In this document: positions 34,135 to 44,447 of the stretch, piece after piece | How positions within the stretch are numbered: position 1 is the stretch's first letter | Layout of the letters: each line of letters opens with the position of its first letter | DNA from: Cupriavidus necator | GTDB lineage: Bacteria > Pseudomonadota > Gammaproteobacteria > Burkholderiales > Burkholderiaceae | DNA: 64,000 nucleotides | Direction of reading: 5' to 3' | NCBI GenBank assembly: GCA_022041995.1 | Contig: CP074381.1 | Location: 3,100,001 to 3,164,000 of the forward strand | The notes under the pieces: generated by a model | Seen by the model: the letters and a program-made list of their open reading frames with translations, nothing else | The model's database searches: none | What the model was told of the DNA's origin: nothing | Program-made: the position numbers and the translations under genes

Positions 34135-35118
34135 ATGAAATCCTGGCTGCGCCGCTTCGGCATCGGCATCGGCCTTGGCTGCGGGCTTTGCCTGGCCGCC
34201 ACGCCCGCACTGGCCGACACCTATCCCAGCAAGCCGATCCGCCTGATCGTGCCCTTCCCGGCCAGCGGCGCGACTGACCTGCTGGCACGCGCCATCGCGC
34301 AGAAAGTGGGCACCAGCATGGGCCAGCAGATCGTGGTCGACAACCGCCCCGGTGCCGGCGGCGCGATCGGCTCGGACATGGCCGCCAAGGCTGCGCCCGA
34401 TGGCTATACGCTGCTGATCGCCACCACCAGCACGCATTCGATCGGGCCGTATATCAACACCCGCCTGCCATACAACACCGAGACCGACTTCACCCCGGTC
34501 AGCCAGGTGGCGATCGCCACCAACCTGCTGGTGGTGCCGAACAGCCTGCCGGCGAAGAACGTGCGCGAGCTGATCGACTACGCCAAGAAGCATCCCGGCG
34601 AACTGAACTACGCCTCCAGCGGCAACGGCACCGTGGTGCACCTGACCGCCGAGGCCTTCAAGGCGCAGGCGGGCGTGTTCATCACCCACATCCCCTACCG
34701 CGGCACCGCGCTGGCCGTGCCGGACCTGATCTCGGGCAAGGTGCAGGTGCTGTTCGACAGCATCGTGTCGGGCCTGCCGCATGTGAAGGACGGCAAGCTC
34801 AAGGCACTGGCGGTGACCAGCGCCAAGCGCTCGCCGCTGGCGCCGGAAATCCCCACGGCGAGTGAGTCGGGCCTGCCCGGCTTCGAGTCCGATACCTGGT
34901 TCGGCATCTACGGCCCCAAGGGCCTGCCGGCGGATATCGTCAACCGACTGAATGCCGAATTCAACAAGGCCATCCAGTCGCCCGAGGTCAAGGAACGCCT
35001 GGGCAAGCTCGGCGCCGAGCCGGTCGGCGGCACGCCGGCGCAGTTCGCCGCCATGGTGAAGAAGGACAGCGCGCGCTGGGGCAAGCTGATCAAGGATCGC
35101 AAGATCACGGCAGAATAA
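34135..35118 (+). CDS. Bug/TctC-family periplasmic solute receptor
   Basis: A 327-residue receptor with a signal peptide ending near ATPALA (about residue 27), then the Bug signatures YPSKPIRLIVPFPASG, NRPGAGGAIGSDMAA and HIPYRGTALA. It is the second such receptor here. The gene is followed after 52 bases by a gamma-glutamyltransferase gene and precedes no permease genes, so it must borrow TctAB subunits from elsewhere, as is common in Bordetella and Cupriavidus. The pairing suggests the ligand may be a gamma-glutamyl compound or another amide, which is inference. Confidence 0.9.
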   Translation: MKSWLRRFGIGIGLGCGLCLAATPALADTYPSKPIRLIVPFPASGATDLLARAIAQKVGTSMGQQIVVDNRPGAGGAIGSDMAAKAAPDGYTLLIATTSTHSIGPYINTRLPYNTETDFTPVSQVAIATNLLVVPNSLPAKNVRELIDYAKKHPGELNYASSGNGTVVHLTAEAFKAQAGVFITHIPYRGTALAVPDLISGKVQVLFDSIVSGLPHVKDGKLKALAVTSAKRSPLAPEIPTASESGLPGFESDTWFGIYGPKGLPADIVNRLNAEFNKAIQSPEVKERLGKLGAEPVGGTPAQFAAMVKKDSARWGKLIKDRKITAE

Positions 35119-35170
35119 GGGCCGCAGAATTTGCGCCACAGACGCACCGAGCACAAGGACACAGACAAGC

Positions 35171-36796
35171 ATGCAGAACTTCAACTGGACCAACCCCTAC
35201 CCCTCCGTGCGCATCCCGCTGTTTGCGCGCAACGTGGTCTCCACCTCCCACCCGCTGGCCGCGCAGGCCGGCCTGCGCATGCTGCTCAAGGGCGGCAATG
35301 CGGTCGATGCGGCCATCGCCGCGGCCGCCGCGATCACCATCGTCGAGCCGGTGTCGTGCGGCCTGGGCAGCGATGCCTTTGCCATCCTGTGGGACGGCAA
35401 GGAACTGCACGGCCTGAATTCGTCGGGCGTGGCCCCGGCGGCCTGGAGCCCGGAATACTTCAAGAACAAATACGGCACCGATGCCAACGGCCTGGCCAAC
35501 CGCCCGATCCGCGGCTGGGACTCGGTCACCGTGCCCGGCGTGGTCGCCGGCTGGGCCGCGCTGCATGAGCGCTTCGGCAAGCTGCCGTTCGCCGACCTGA
35601 TGGAGCCGGCGATCGAGATCGCCGAGCGCGGCTATGCCGTGCCGCCGGTGGTGGCGCACAAGTGGGCCGCCGCGGTGCCTGAGCTGAAGGACCAGCCCGG
35701 CTATGCCGAGACCTTCATGCCCAATGGCCGCGCACCCGCCGTGGGCGAGAAGTTCACCATGAAGGCAGCCGCCGAAACGCTGCGCAAGATCGGCGCAACC
35801 CGTGGCCGCGCCTACTACGAAGGCGAGATCGCCGAGCAGATTGCCGCCTTCAGCCAGCAGTGCGGCGGCGCCATGACGCTCGATGACCTGCGCAACTACC
35901 GCCCCGACTGGGTCAAGCCGATCAGCAAGTCCTACCGCGGCTATGAGCTGCACGAGATCCCGCCGAACGGCCAGGGCATCGCCGCGCTGATCGCGCTGGG
36001 CATCCTGGACCAGTTCGACATGTCTTCGATCCCGGTAGACTCGGTCGATTCGCAGCACCTGCAGATCGAGGCAATGAAGCTGGCCTTTGCCGACCTCTAC
36101 CGCTACGTGGCCGACCCACGCAGCATGGAAGTCACGCCCGAGCAGATGCTTGACGATGCCTACCTGAAGTCGCGCGCGAAGCTGATCGACATGCAGCGCG
36201 CCACGCATTTCGACTTCGGCATGCCCAAGGTGGGCGGCACCATCTACCTGACCGCCGCCGACGAGAACGGCATGATGATCTCGTTCATCCAGTCCAACTA
36301 CATGGGCTTCGGCTCGGGCGTGGTGGTGCCTGGCACCGGCATCAGCCTGCAGAACCGCGGCGTGGGCTTCTCGATGGATCCGAAGTCGGCCAATGTGGTG
36401 GCGGGCGGCAAGCGTCCGTTCCACACCATCATCCCGGCCTTCCTGACCAAGGACGGCCAGCCGGTGATGAGCTTCGGCGTGATGGGCGGCGACATGCAGC
36501 CGCAGGGCCACCTGCAGACCGTGGTGCGCATGCTGGACTACCAGCAGCAGCCGCAGGCCGCCTGCTGCGCGCCGCGCTGGAAGGTCAACCGCGACTTCAC
36601 GCTGGATGTGGAAAGCACCATGGACCCGGCCACGGTCGAGGGCCTGAAGGCGCGCGGCCACCAGCTCAAGTCGGTGGACGATCCGTACATGGATTTCGGC
36701 TCCGGCCAGTTCATCTGGCGCCTGTCGGACGACGCCGAGCACGGCTACGTCGCGGCCAGCGACAGCCGGCGCGATGGCCAGGCGGTGGGGTTCTGA
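35171..36796 (+). CDS. Gamma-glutamyltransferase-family protein
   Basis: A 541-residue Ntn hydrolase of the GGT family (YwrD-like branch). The LLKGGNAVDAAIAAAAAI segment near residues 37-54 and the autoprocessing threonine, probably T357 in GGTIYLTAADENG, are visible. It would self-cleave to large and small subunits and hydrolyse or transfer gamma-glutamyl groups. There is no signal peptide, so it should be cytoplasmic, unlike classical periplasmic GGT. It follows a Bug receptor gene by 52 bases. Because several family members act on other amides or on cephalosporins, the true substrate is open. Confidence 0.88.
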   Translation: MQNFNWTNPYPSVRIPLFARNVVSTSHPLAAQAGLRMLLKGGNAVDAAIAAAAAITIVEPVSCGLGSDAFAILWDGKELHGLNSSGVAPAAWSPEYFKNKYGTDANGLANRPIRGWDSVTVPGVVAGWAALHERFGKLPFADLMEPAIEIAERGYAVPPVVAHKWAAAVPELKDQPGYAETFMPNGRAPAVGEKFTMKAAAETLRKIGATRGRAYYEGEIAEQIAAFSQQCGGAMTLDDLRNYRPDWVKPISKSYRGYELHEIPPNGQGIAALIALGILDQFDMSSIPVDSVDSQHLQIEAMKLAFADLYRYVADPRSMEVTPEQMLDDAYLKSRAKLIDMQRATHFDFGMPKVGGTIYLTAADENGMMISFIQSNYMGFGSGVVVPGTGISLQNRGVGFSMDPKSANVVAGGKRPFHTIIPAFLTKDGQPVMSFGVMGGDMQPQGHLQTVVRMLDYQQQPQAACCAPRWKVNRDFTLDVESTMDPATVEGLKARGHQLKSVDDPYMDFGSGQFIWRLSDDAEHGYVAASDSRRDGQAVGF

Positions 36797-36855
36797 GCCA
36801 GCTGGCTCAGTTGCCTTCGCCAGCGATACGCCCGGGTCCGCCCGGGCGTTTTTCA
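36793..36855 (+). terminator. Two stacked hairpins at the GGT 3' end
   Basis: A perfect 18-base palindrome at 36793-36810 overlaps the stop codon. It is followed by acgcccggg pairing with cccgggcgt around tccg (36828-36849) and then a T5 run. The second is a classic intrinsic terminator. Confidence 0.85.
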
Positions 36856-36970
36856 TGGCGAGGCAGCACTGTCCGCAACTGGCCCGCTCGCGATCGGCCC
36901 AACTGTGCATGGCGTGTCCGCCCCCGCTCCGTACACTGGCGATCAACCAGCCTCCGGAGTTCCCCGCGCC

Positions 36971-37858
36971 ATGACCACCTATGCTTTCCGCCTGCTCAAC
37001 GTCTTTGCCGAATCCACCTTCGGTGGCAATCCGCTGTGCGTGTTCGAGGATGCGCGCGGGATGGACGATGCCACCATGCAGGCGCTGGCGCTGCAGTTCA
37101 ACCTGTCGGAAACCACCTTTATCCTGCCGTCGGAGAGTGCCAGCGCGCGGGTGCGCATCTTCACGACGGGCTATGAGATGCGCTTCGCCGGCCATCCGGC
37201 GCTGGGCACCGCGCACGTGGTGCGCGAACTGGCCGGCACCGGCGACGCGCTGACGCTGGAGTTCCCGGCGGGCGTGGTGCCGGTGACCGCGCAGGGCGAT
37301 GTCTGGACCTTCACCGCCCCCCACAGCGGCAAGCCGAAGACCGCGCCGGCCGGCCTGCCCGATGCCGACATGGCCAGCCTGCTCGGCCTGCAGGAACGCG
37401 ACCTGCTGGTGTCGCCGATGTGGGTCGACACCGGCGCCGACCAGCTGCTGGTGGCGGTGCGCAGCATCGATGCCGTGCGCCGCGCCGACCCCGACAGCGC
37501 GCGCCTGCAGATCTGGCCGCAGAGCAGCCTGGGCCGCAAGACCGCCTATGTCTTTGCCTTCGACCCGGAGCAGCCCGGCCGCGTGCTGTCGCGCTACTTC
37601 TTCACCAAGCAGGGCGGCGGCGTGGCCGAGGATCCGGGCACGGGCTCGGCCTGCGCCAACCTGGGCGGCTGGCTGCTGGCCACCGGCCACGCGCTGCCGG
37701 CCGCGGGATTGGCGGCGGCGGGGTTGGCGGAATACGCGATCGACCAGGGCGAGGCGGTGGGCCGCCCCTGCCGGCTGCGCCTGGCGGTCGATGCCGAAGG
37801 CGCCATCCGCGTGGGCGGCCGCGTGCTGGAGATCGGCCGGGGTACCGTGACCGTGTAA
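36971..37858 (+). CDS. PhzF-family isomerase/epimerase-like protein
   Basis: A 295-residue protein with two diaminopimelate-epimerase-like halves. FGGNPLCVFEDARGM lies near residues 17-31 and the catalytic glutamate equivalent is E47 in FNLSETTFILP. The GTGSACANLGGWL loop is in the second half. PhzF itself isomerises DHHA in phenazine synthesis, but there are no other phz genes here, so only family membership is claimed. The ATG at 36971 begins directly with the first conserved strand. Confidence 0.85.
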   Translation: MTTYAFRLLNVFAESTFGGNPLCVFEDARGMDDATMQALALQFNLSETTFILPSESASARVRIFTTGYEMRFAGHPALGTAHVVRELAGTGDALTLEFPAGVVPVTAQGDVWTFTAPHSGKPKTAPAGLPDADMASLLGLQERDLLVSPMWVDTGADQLLVAVRSIDAVRRADPDSARLQIWPQSSLGRKTAYVFAFDPEQPGRVLSRYFFTKQGGGVAEDPGTGSACANLGGWLLATGHALPAAGLAAAGLAEYAIDQGEAVGRPCRLRLAVDAEGAIRVGGRVLEIGRGTVTV

Positions 37859-37916
37859 CAGCATCTGCGCTACATTGACGGTTTCGCCCCCCGCCGACCC
37901 ACGCCCCCCGCCTGTC

Positions 37917-38534
37917 ATGACCTCGCACGCCATCACCACGCTGGCCGAACTGGAAGCGCTCTACGCGCAGCCGGCGGCCCCGTCGCTGTCCAAGGAAGTC
38001 GACTACCTGCACCCGCACTACCGCGCCTTTATCGAGGCGGCGCCCTTCTGCCTGCTGTCGACGGTGGGCGAGGACTGGGCCGAATGCTCGCCGCGCGGCG
38101 ACGGACCGGGCTTTGTGCAGGTGCTGGACGAACGCACTTTGCTGCTGCCCGACCGGCGCGGCAACAACCGCATCGACAGCCTGCGCAATATCGTTGCCGA
38201 TCCACGCGTGGGGCTGCTGTTCGTGATCCCCGGCATCAACGAGACCATCCGCGTCAACGGCACCGCGCAGATCAGCGTCGACCCGGCGCTGATCGCGCGC
38301 AGCATGGTCGACGGCAAGGCCCCGACCACGGTGCTGGTGGTCACGGTGCAGTCAGTGTTCTTCCAGTGCGCCCGCGCGCTGATCCGCTCGCGGCTGTGGG
38401 CAGCCGATGCGCAGGTGGCGCGCCAGTCGCTGCCCAGCAACGGCGAGATCCTGGCCACGCTGACCGACAACGCCATCGACGGCGCCGCCTACGACCGCGA
38501 CCTGCCCGAGCGGCAGCGCACCACGCTCTACTGA
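37917..38534 (+). CDS. PPOX-class FMN-binding flavoprotein
   Basis: A 205-residue split-barrel protein related to pyridoxamine-phosphate oxidase. The FCLLSTVGEDWAECSPRGDGPGFV segment and LLLPDRRGNNRIDSLRN form the FMN-binding region. It matches the MSMEG_1061-type group of unknown reaction. The start ATG at 37917 leaves a short N-terminal helix before the conserved core; the frame is open further upstream. It converges with a CoA-transferase gene only 9 bases away. Confidence 0.8.
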   Translation: MTSHAITTLAELEALYAQPAAPSLSKEVDYLHPHYRAFIEAAPFCLLSTVGEDWAECSPRGDGPGFVQVLDERTLLLPDRRGNNRIDSLRNIVADPRVGLLFVIPGINETIRVNGTAQISVDPALIARSMVDGKAPTTVLVVTVQSVFFQCARALIRSRLWAADAQVARQSLPSNGEILATLTDNAIDGAAYDRDLPERQRTTLY

Positions 38535-38543
38535 TTTCGCCGC

Positions 38544-39997
38544 CTATGCCCTCGGCAGCCACTCCGGCGCGTGCGTGCCGAGCGGCTCGGACGGCAAGGT
38601 CCAGCGCGCCCGCGTTTCCGACAGTTGCGCCGCATGGCGCACCACCGTCAGCATGCCGAAGCCCGACGGCACCGCCTCTAGCAGGTCGGCAATGTCGTCG
38701 ATCTTCTGCTCGGGCGCCTTGAGCCCGTCCGGCACGCGCCCCAGGCCGCGCAGCCACTGCCCCACCTGCGCCAGCGACACCCGCACATGCCAGCTGCCGC
38801 CCTCCACGGCGCGCCGGTGCAGCGCGGCCATCGCGCCGAAGGCCAGCAGGTAGCCCGCGGCGTGGTCCAGCACCTGCGCCGGCAACGGGCGCGGCGTATT
38901 GCAGCCGGCCTCGCCGCCGGCCGCCCGCGCTTCGGCATCATTGAAGCCGGTGGCGGTCTGCACCAGCGAATCGAACCCGCGCTTATGCGACCACGGCCCC
39001 ACGTGGCCATAGGCGCTCAGCGACACGTAGACGATGCCCGGACGCGCGCGCGCCGCGGCCTCCGGCCCCACGCCCAGCTCGGCCAGGCCGCCGGGGCGAT
39101 AGCCCTGCACCATCACGTCGGCACCGTGCAGTAGCTTGTGCAGCGTGCGCTTGTCGTCCGGATCGCGCAGGTCCAGCTGGCAACTGCGCTTGCCGCGGCC
39201 GGTGTCGATCACCAGCGGCGCAATCGACGGCAGGTGCGCGGCGGTGACCAGCAGCACATCGGCGCCATGCGCGGCCAGCGTGCGGCCCGCCACCGGGCCG
39301 GCGATGATGCGGGTGAAATCGAGCACGCGCACGCCCGACAGCGGCTGCGCGTCCGCGGATGCGGGCGCCGGCAGCGGTTGCGGCGGGGCGTCGCCGATGC
39401 GCTCCAGCGTCACCGGCGGCAGGCCGTGCAAGGCGGCCGCCTGCGGATGGCGGTCCCATTCTCGAAGCTGCGCAGCGCGGCGACTACCAGGCCGGCGTCG
39501 GACGCCGCGGTCTCGAAGGCTTCGGCATCCCGCTTGTCCAGCGCGGCCTGCACGGCTGCCTTGTCATTGGTGGCGCAGCCCAGCAAGCGCACCACGCCGT
39601 CGCGGTGGTGCGGAAAATTGGTATGCAGGCGCACCCAGCGGCCGTCGCCGCAGCGGTAGATGCCGGCCAGCTTGTCCCACAGCTCGGGCGCGGGGCCGCC
39701 GTCGACGCGCAGGTAGCGTTCGCTGCGGAATTCGGTGATGGCGTGGCGCATGTCGACGCTGACGTCCTGCCAGCGGCCGGTGCGGCTGTGCCACAGCGCG
39801 GCGGCGGCCAGCGCCGCGGCGCCAAGGCTCGCCTGGGCGGCGGTGCCCACGGCAAAGCTTGACGGCAGCACCGGCTCCGCGCCGTCCAGCTTCAGGTGCG
39901 CCAGCGCCTCGGCGGGCAGGCCGGCATCGCGCCACAGCGCGGCAACGACATCAGAGGGCTCAAGCGGCACTGGCGCCGCATCGGGTTGGGCGTTCAT
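38544..39997 (-). CDS. CaiB/BaiF-family CoA-transferase, frame broken once
   Basis: Repaired, this gene encodes about 484 residues. An N-terminal half lacks the usual Rossmann hallmark, and a second half contains LSGVRVLDFTRIIAGPVAGR and DLRDPDDKRTLHKLL, giving the circularly arranged architecture of one CaiB subgroup. The first part runs from the ATG at 39997 (AGGA seven bases upstream), and the frame changes near 39459-39466. One extra base restores a run ending EWDRHPQAAALHGLPPV, a motif common in the family. The reaction is CoA transfer between acids, with unknown substrate. The break is probably an assembly error. Confidence 0.75.
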
Positions 39998-40263
39998 GAG
40001 CATTCCTGCAGCGATGGACCAAAAGCCGGCCACCGCGGGCCGGCACGCTTCCATGCTACTCCGACACATCACTTTCGTCGCAGCCAGGCGCATCCGCGCG
40101 GGCGCAAATCCGGGATACGGGCGGAAATCCGCGGCGGCTCGCGGCGTGCGGCGGCTCCGGCACGGTAAAATCCCGTTATTGGCATTCCGCCACGCAATCT
40201 GACGACCCGGCCCGACGCACCCAGACACACCCAGACGCTTCAGGCCGGCCAACCGGCGCCATC

Positions 40264-42020
40264 ATGAGCCACGACCACAAGCCTACCGACAGCACCCCCG
40301 CCGCTTCCAACTTCCTGCGCAGCATCATCGACCAGGACCTCGCCGCCAGCACCTATGCCGGCCGCCAGGACCAGGCCGGCGCACCGCTGCCGACCGTCAT
40401 CACCCGCTTCCCGCCGGAGCCCAACGGCTACCTGCATATCGGCCACGCCAAGAGCATCTGCCTGAACTTCGGGCTGGCGCGCGACTACGGCGGCCGCTGC
40501 CACCTGCGCTTTGACGACACCAACCCGGTCAAGGAAGACACCGAATACGTCGATTCGATCATCGACGCGGTGCACTGGCTGGGCTTTTCCTGGGACAGCG
40601 AGGGCAAGGACGGCGCCAAACAGCCGCACCTGTACTACGCCAGCGACTACTTCGACCAGCTCTACGCCTTTGCCGAGACCCTGATCGAGCGCGGCGCCGC
40701 CTATATCGACAGCCAGACCGCCGAACAGATCGCGGCCAGCCGCGGCAATTTCTCCGAGCCGGGCAAGCCCTCGCCCTACCGCGACCGCAGCGTCGAAGAG
40801 AACCTGCAGCTGTTCCGCGACATGCGCGCCGGCAAGTACAGCGACGGCGAGCACGTGCTGCGCGCCAAGATCGACATGACCGCGCCCAATATCGTGATGC
40901 GCGACCCGGTGCTCTACCGCATCCGCCATGCGCATCACCACCGCACGGGCGACAAGTGGTGCATCTACCCGATGTACGACTTCACCCACTGCATCTCGGA
41001 CGCGCTGGAGAACATCACGCATTCGCTGTGCACGCTGGAGTTCGAGAACAACCGCCCGCTGTACGACTGGGTGCTGGAGCACCTGCGCGACAGCGGCGTG
41101 TTCCGCGACCCGCTGCCGCACCAGTACGAGTTCGCGCGCCTGAACCTGACCTATGCCATCACCAGCAAGCGCAGGCTCAAGCAGCTGGTCGATGAAAAGC
41201 GCGTGGACGGCTGGGACGATCCGCGCATGCCCACGCTGGTGGGCGTGCGCCGCCGCGGCTACACCCCGGAATCGATCCAGCTGTTCTGCGACCGCGTGGG
41301 CGTGGCCAAGGCTGACAGCTGGATCGACATGAGCACCCTCGAAGGCGCGGTGCGCGACGACCTGGACGGCCGTGCCGCGCGCGGCGTGGCCGTGCTGGAC
41401 CCGCTGCGCCTGGTGATCGACAACTACCCCGAAGGCCAGAGCGAAGAATGCTCGGCGCCGGTGCACCCGAAGCAGCCGGAACTGGGCCGCCGCGTGTTCC
41501 CGCTGTCACGCGAGCTGTGGATCGAGCGCGAGGACTTCAACGAGACCCGCCCAAGGGCTACTTCCGCCTGTTCCCCGGCAACAAGGTGCGGCTGAAGTAC
41601 GGCTACGTCATCGAGTGCACCGGCGTGGACAAGGATGCCGACGGCAACGTGATCGCCGTGCACGCCAGCTACCTGCCCGAAACCAAGAGCGGCACGCCGG
41701 GCGCCGACAGCGTCAAGGTGAAGGGCGTAATCCACTGGGTCAGCGCGGCGCACGCGTACGAGGCCGAAGTGCGCCTGTACGACCGCCTGTTCAACGACCC
41801 CAACCCGGACGCCGGCGGCAAGAACTTCCTGGATGCGCTCAACCCGGATTCCAAGCAGGTGATCACTGCCTACCTGGAGCCGGGCCTGCGCGAAGCGCAG
41901 CCGGAAGACCGCTTCCAGTTCGAGCGCCATGGCTACTTCGTCGCCGACCGCAGCGATTCGCAGCCGGGCAAGCCGGTCTTCAACCGCATCGTCGGTCTGA
42001 AAGACAGCTGGGGCAAGTGA
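40264..42020 (+). CDS. glnS: Glutamine--tRNA ligase, frame broken once
   Basis: This class I synthetase charges tRNA-Gln. Repaired length is 585 residues. HIGH is at 58-61 in [15 protein letters not shown], the KMSKS-like loop appears as ITSKRRL near 300, and the C-terminal beta-barrel anticodon domains are complete ([15 protein letters not shown] onward). At 41546-41548 the sequence has three C where four are needed: the observed frame goes NETRPRAT and stops at 41595, whereas one added C gives [14 protein letters not shown] in the next frame. Loss of this enzyme would be expected to be lethal unless an indirect GatCAB route exists, so an error in the sequence is the likely cause. Confidence 0.94.
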
Positions 42021-42262
42021 TGGCCAAACCTGGCAAGGCAGCCGTGCAAACCATCACCTTCCCACTCGAGGGCGAGTTCATCGCGCTCAATGACCTGCTC
42101 AAGCTGGCGGGCGTGTGCGACAGCGGCGGCGCCGGCAAGGCGCTGGTCGCCGCCGGCGAAGTCTCGGTGGACGGCGCGCCCGAATCGCGCAAGACTGCCA
42201 AGATCCGTGCCGGGCAGGTGGTGGGCCTGGCGGGCATCGAGATCCGCGTGGTCGCCGCCTGA
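42020..42262 (+). CDS. Small S4-domain RNA-binding protein
   Basis: An 80-residue protein consisting almost only of an S4 fold (IALNDLLKLAGVCDSGGAGKALVAAGEVSV and GQVVGLAGIEIRV), like YbcJ and RqcP-type small proteins. The start codon overlaps the glnS stop (TGATG at 42018-42022), implying translational coupling with glutaminyl-tRNA synthetase. It probably binds structured RNA such as rRNA or tRNA; the precise partner is not known. The assigned function is limited to the domain. Confidence 0.85.
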   Translation: MAKPGKAAVQTITFPLEGEFIALNDLLKLAGVCDSGGAGKALVAAGEVSVDGAPESRKTAKIRAGQVVGLAGIEIRVVAA

Positions 42263-42326
42263 CCGCGCGGGACGGGCCGGTGGCGCCAGTGATGGCGGCC
42301 GGCATTGCAACCGAAAGGACTGGAAT

Positions 42327-42710
42327 ATGCCGATCGCTTTCTGGTGCGTGCTGCTGGCCGGCATCCTGCCGCTGGCGACGGTGGCCATCGCCAAGGCCAG
42401 CGGGCCTGGCTATGACAACCATGACCCGCGCGGCTGGCTGGAGCAGCAGTCCGGCCGGGCGCGCCGCGCCGACATGGCGCACCGCAATCACTTCGAGGCC
42501 TTCCCCTTCTTTGCCGCCGCCGTGCTGGCCGCCAGCCACCTGCAGGCGCCGCAGGCCCGCATCGACGAGCTGGCGGCAGTCTTCATCGTGGCGCGCCTGC
42601 TCTACACCGTGTGCTACGTGACCGACCGCGCCACGCTGCGCACGCTGTGCTGGACCATCGGCTACCTGTCGGTGGTGGGGATGTTCCTGCTGCCCGTGTT
42701 TGTCCACTGA
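42327..42710 (+). CDS. MAPEG-family membrane protein
   Basis: A 127-residue protein with four hydrophobic helices and the MAPEG-type HRNHFEAFPFFAAAVLAA motif near residues 50-67, placing it with membrane-associated glutathione/eicosanoid proteins. AAGGA lies before the ATG. Bacterial members are poorly characterised. It is followed by a YceI gene 14 bases after its stop, probably on the same transcript. Confidence 0.85.
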   Translation: MPIAFWCVLLAGILPLATVAIAKASGPGYDNHDPRGWLEQQSGRARRADMAHRNHFEAFPFFAAAVLAASHLQAPQARIDELAAVFIVARLLYTVCYVTDRATLRTLCWTIGYLSVVGMFLLPVFVH

Positions 42711-42724
42711 ACGCCGACTGAGCC

Positions 42725-43312
42725 ATGGCCGCGCGCGCGCTGGCACTTGCTGCCGCCCTGGGCATCACCGCTGCGCAGGCGGCGCCGCTTGAATACACCA
42801 TCGATCCGGCGCACACCACCGTTTATTTCTCCGCCAGCCATTTCGAGCGCAGTTCGGTGCGCGGGCGCTTCGGCAAGATCGACGGGCGCCTCGTCTATGA
42901 CGCGGACAGCGGCGCCGGCGCACTCGATGTGACCGTGGACCTGGCCTCAGTCGATACCGGCAACCGCACCCTGGATGGCGTGCTGCGCTCGGCACAATTC
43001 TTTGATACTGCCCAGCACCCGGTGGCGCGGCTGCGCGCGGACCGCTTCCTGATGGAGGGCGGCCGGTTGGCTGCCGTGGAAGGTGAGCTGACGCTGCACG
43101 GCGTCACGCAGCCGCTGCGCCTGCAGGCCGAGCGCTTCCGCTGCGGCGAGGTGAACTTCTTCGGCGTGAGCCGGCAGGTCTGCGGCGGCGACTTCCGCGC
43201 CGAGGTGCCGCGCAGTGCCTTTGGCATGACCCGCTTCCTGCCAGAGGTAGGCGACACCGTGACGCTGCAAGTGGCGGTCGAGGCATCGCCCGCGGGCAGC
43301 ACCCCACGGTAA
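42725..43312 (+). CDS. YceI-family periplasmic protein
   Basis: A 195-residue protein with a signal peptide ending near AQAAP (about residue 20), then the YceI lipocalin-like barrel. Characteristic pieces are YTIDPAHTTVYFSASHF and the repeated RGRFGKIDGRL/TVDLASVDTGN strands. These proteins bind polyisoprenoid lipids in the periplasm and respond to alkaline or stress conditions in some bacteria. It lies 14 bases after the MAPEG gene. Confidence 0.88.
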   Translation: MAARALALAAALGITAAQAAPLEYTIDPAHTTVYFSASHFERSSVRGRFGKIDGRLVYDADSGAGALDVTVDLASVDTGNRTLDGVLRSAQFFDTAQHPVARLRADRFLMEGGRLAAVEGELTLHGVTQPLRLQAERFRCGEVNFFGVSRQVCGGDFRAEVPRSAFGMTRFLPEVGDTVTLQVAVEASPAGSTPR

Positions 43313-43419
43313 GCCTATTCGTCACCTCTGGCGCAAATTTCTCTTGTAGAATCAGCGCTTTGCCCAATTCCCGCCACGCTCGCCTGCGTGTGCCTGTTGG
43401 GGCGCGCGAGACCGAGACC

Positions 43420-43728
43420 ATGTTCGACATCCATTCCGGCGACATCGTGGCCGCCGCACTGGCAGCTGCCGGTGCCTGCCTGGCCTGCAGCATTCCGGGC
43501 GACTTCCTGCGCCGCTTCCCGCTGTGGGCAGTGCAGACCTACGGCCGCGGCGCGCTGCTGATGCCGTTCCTGGCGATGATGGTCGGCACCTGGCTGTTCC
43601 GCCTCGGGGTGGCTGGCCAGATCGATACCACCGCCGGACAGGCGCTGATCGTTGCCGCCGGCTTCCTGAGCACGCTGCTGCTGTCGGCGCTGCTGCGCTT
43701 CTACCTCAAGGAATACCGCAAGCGCTGA
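43420..43728 (+). CDS. Small hydrophobic membrane protein of unknown function
   Basis: About 102 residues with three hydrophobic segments (roughly 8-28, 38-60 and 70-90) and a basic C-terminus (RFYLKEYRKR). I do not recognise the family. The ATG at 43420 (MFDIHSGDIVAAAL) is preferred because the residues before it, reachable from an ATG at 43360, are arginine-rich and not membrane-like. It precedes the yaeQ-like gene on the same strand. Confidence 0.6.
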   Translation: MFDIHSGDIVAAALAAAGACLACSIPGDFLRRFPLWAVQTYGRGALLMPFLAMMVGTWLFRLGVAGQIDTTAGQALIVAAGFLSTLLLSALLRFYLKEYRKR

Positions 43729-43839
43729 GCCGCTGCGCGAGTATGCCGGGCCGGCAAGCCGTGTCCGGCAAATGGCGTATGATGCGGCCTTTTGCGTCTC
43801 CCGCACCCCAGCCGGGGCGCCTGCCGCACACTTCACCTC

Positions 43840-44388
43840 ATGGCGCTCAAATCCACCATCTTCAAAGCTGACCTGTCGGTTTCCGACATGGACCGGCCCT
43901 ACTACGGCAGCCACAGCCTGACCATCGCCCAGCACCCGTCCGAGAATGACGCGCGCATGATGGTGCGGCTGCTGGCCTTTGCCTGCGAGGCCACCGAAAC
44001 GCTGGCCTTCACGCGCGGCCTGGACGAACCCGACGAGCCCGACCTGTGGGACAAGCGCCTGACCGGCGACATCGCCCACTGGGTCGAACTGGGCCAGCCC
44101 GACGAATCGCGCCTGAAGCGCGCCGCCGCCCGGGCCGAGCGCGTGACCGTCTATACCTACAACGCCGCCAGTGCGCGCGAATGGTGGAAGGGCATGGCGG
44201 GCAAGGCCGGCAAGCTGCGCAACGTCACCGTCTACAATGTCCCGGCGGAAGCGGTCGAAGCCCTGGCCGCGCTGGCGCAGCGCGCCATGCGCCTGTCGGT
44301 GACGATCCAGGACGGCGACATCTGGGTGGCCGACGACGACCGCAATGTGCAACTGACGCTGGATGTGCTCCAGCGCGCCCAAGCCTGA
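43840..44388 (+). CDS. yaeQ: YaeQ-family protein
   Basis: A 182-residue protein with the usual YaeQ length and start ([19 protein letters not shown]). The fold is a restriction-endonuclease-like PD-(D/E)xK variant, with family motifs VRLLAFAC and [25 protein letters not shown]. It was once linked to haemolysin or RfaH suppression, but its biochemical role is not settled. It stands 59 bases before an FKBP gene. Confidence 0.87.
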   Translation: MALKSTIFKADLSVSDMDRPYYGSHSLTIAQHPSENDARMMVRLLAFACEATETLAFTRGLDEPDEPDLWDKRLTGDIAHWVELGQPDESRLKRAAARAERVTVYTYNAASAREWWKGMAGKAGKLRNVTVYNVPAEAVEALAALAQRAMRLSVTIQDGDIWVADDDRNVQLTLDVLQRAQA

Positions 44389-44447
44389 ACGCAGCCGCGC
44401 TGCGTTCTCCTCTCACCACGTCTGTTCCCATCGGAAGGAAATACGCC

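Noticed and set aside
36971..37858. Phenazine biosynthesis
   Set aside because: Only a PhzF-family gene is present. The family is widespread and no other phz genes lie nearby.
35105..37939. 944-codon minus-strand open frame opposite GGT and PhzF
   Set aside because: It is an antisense shadow. The plus-strand genes have catalytic motifs and terminators that fit.
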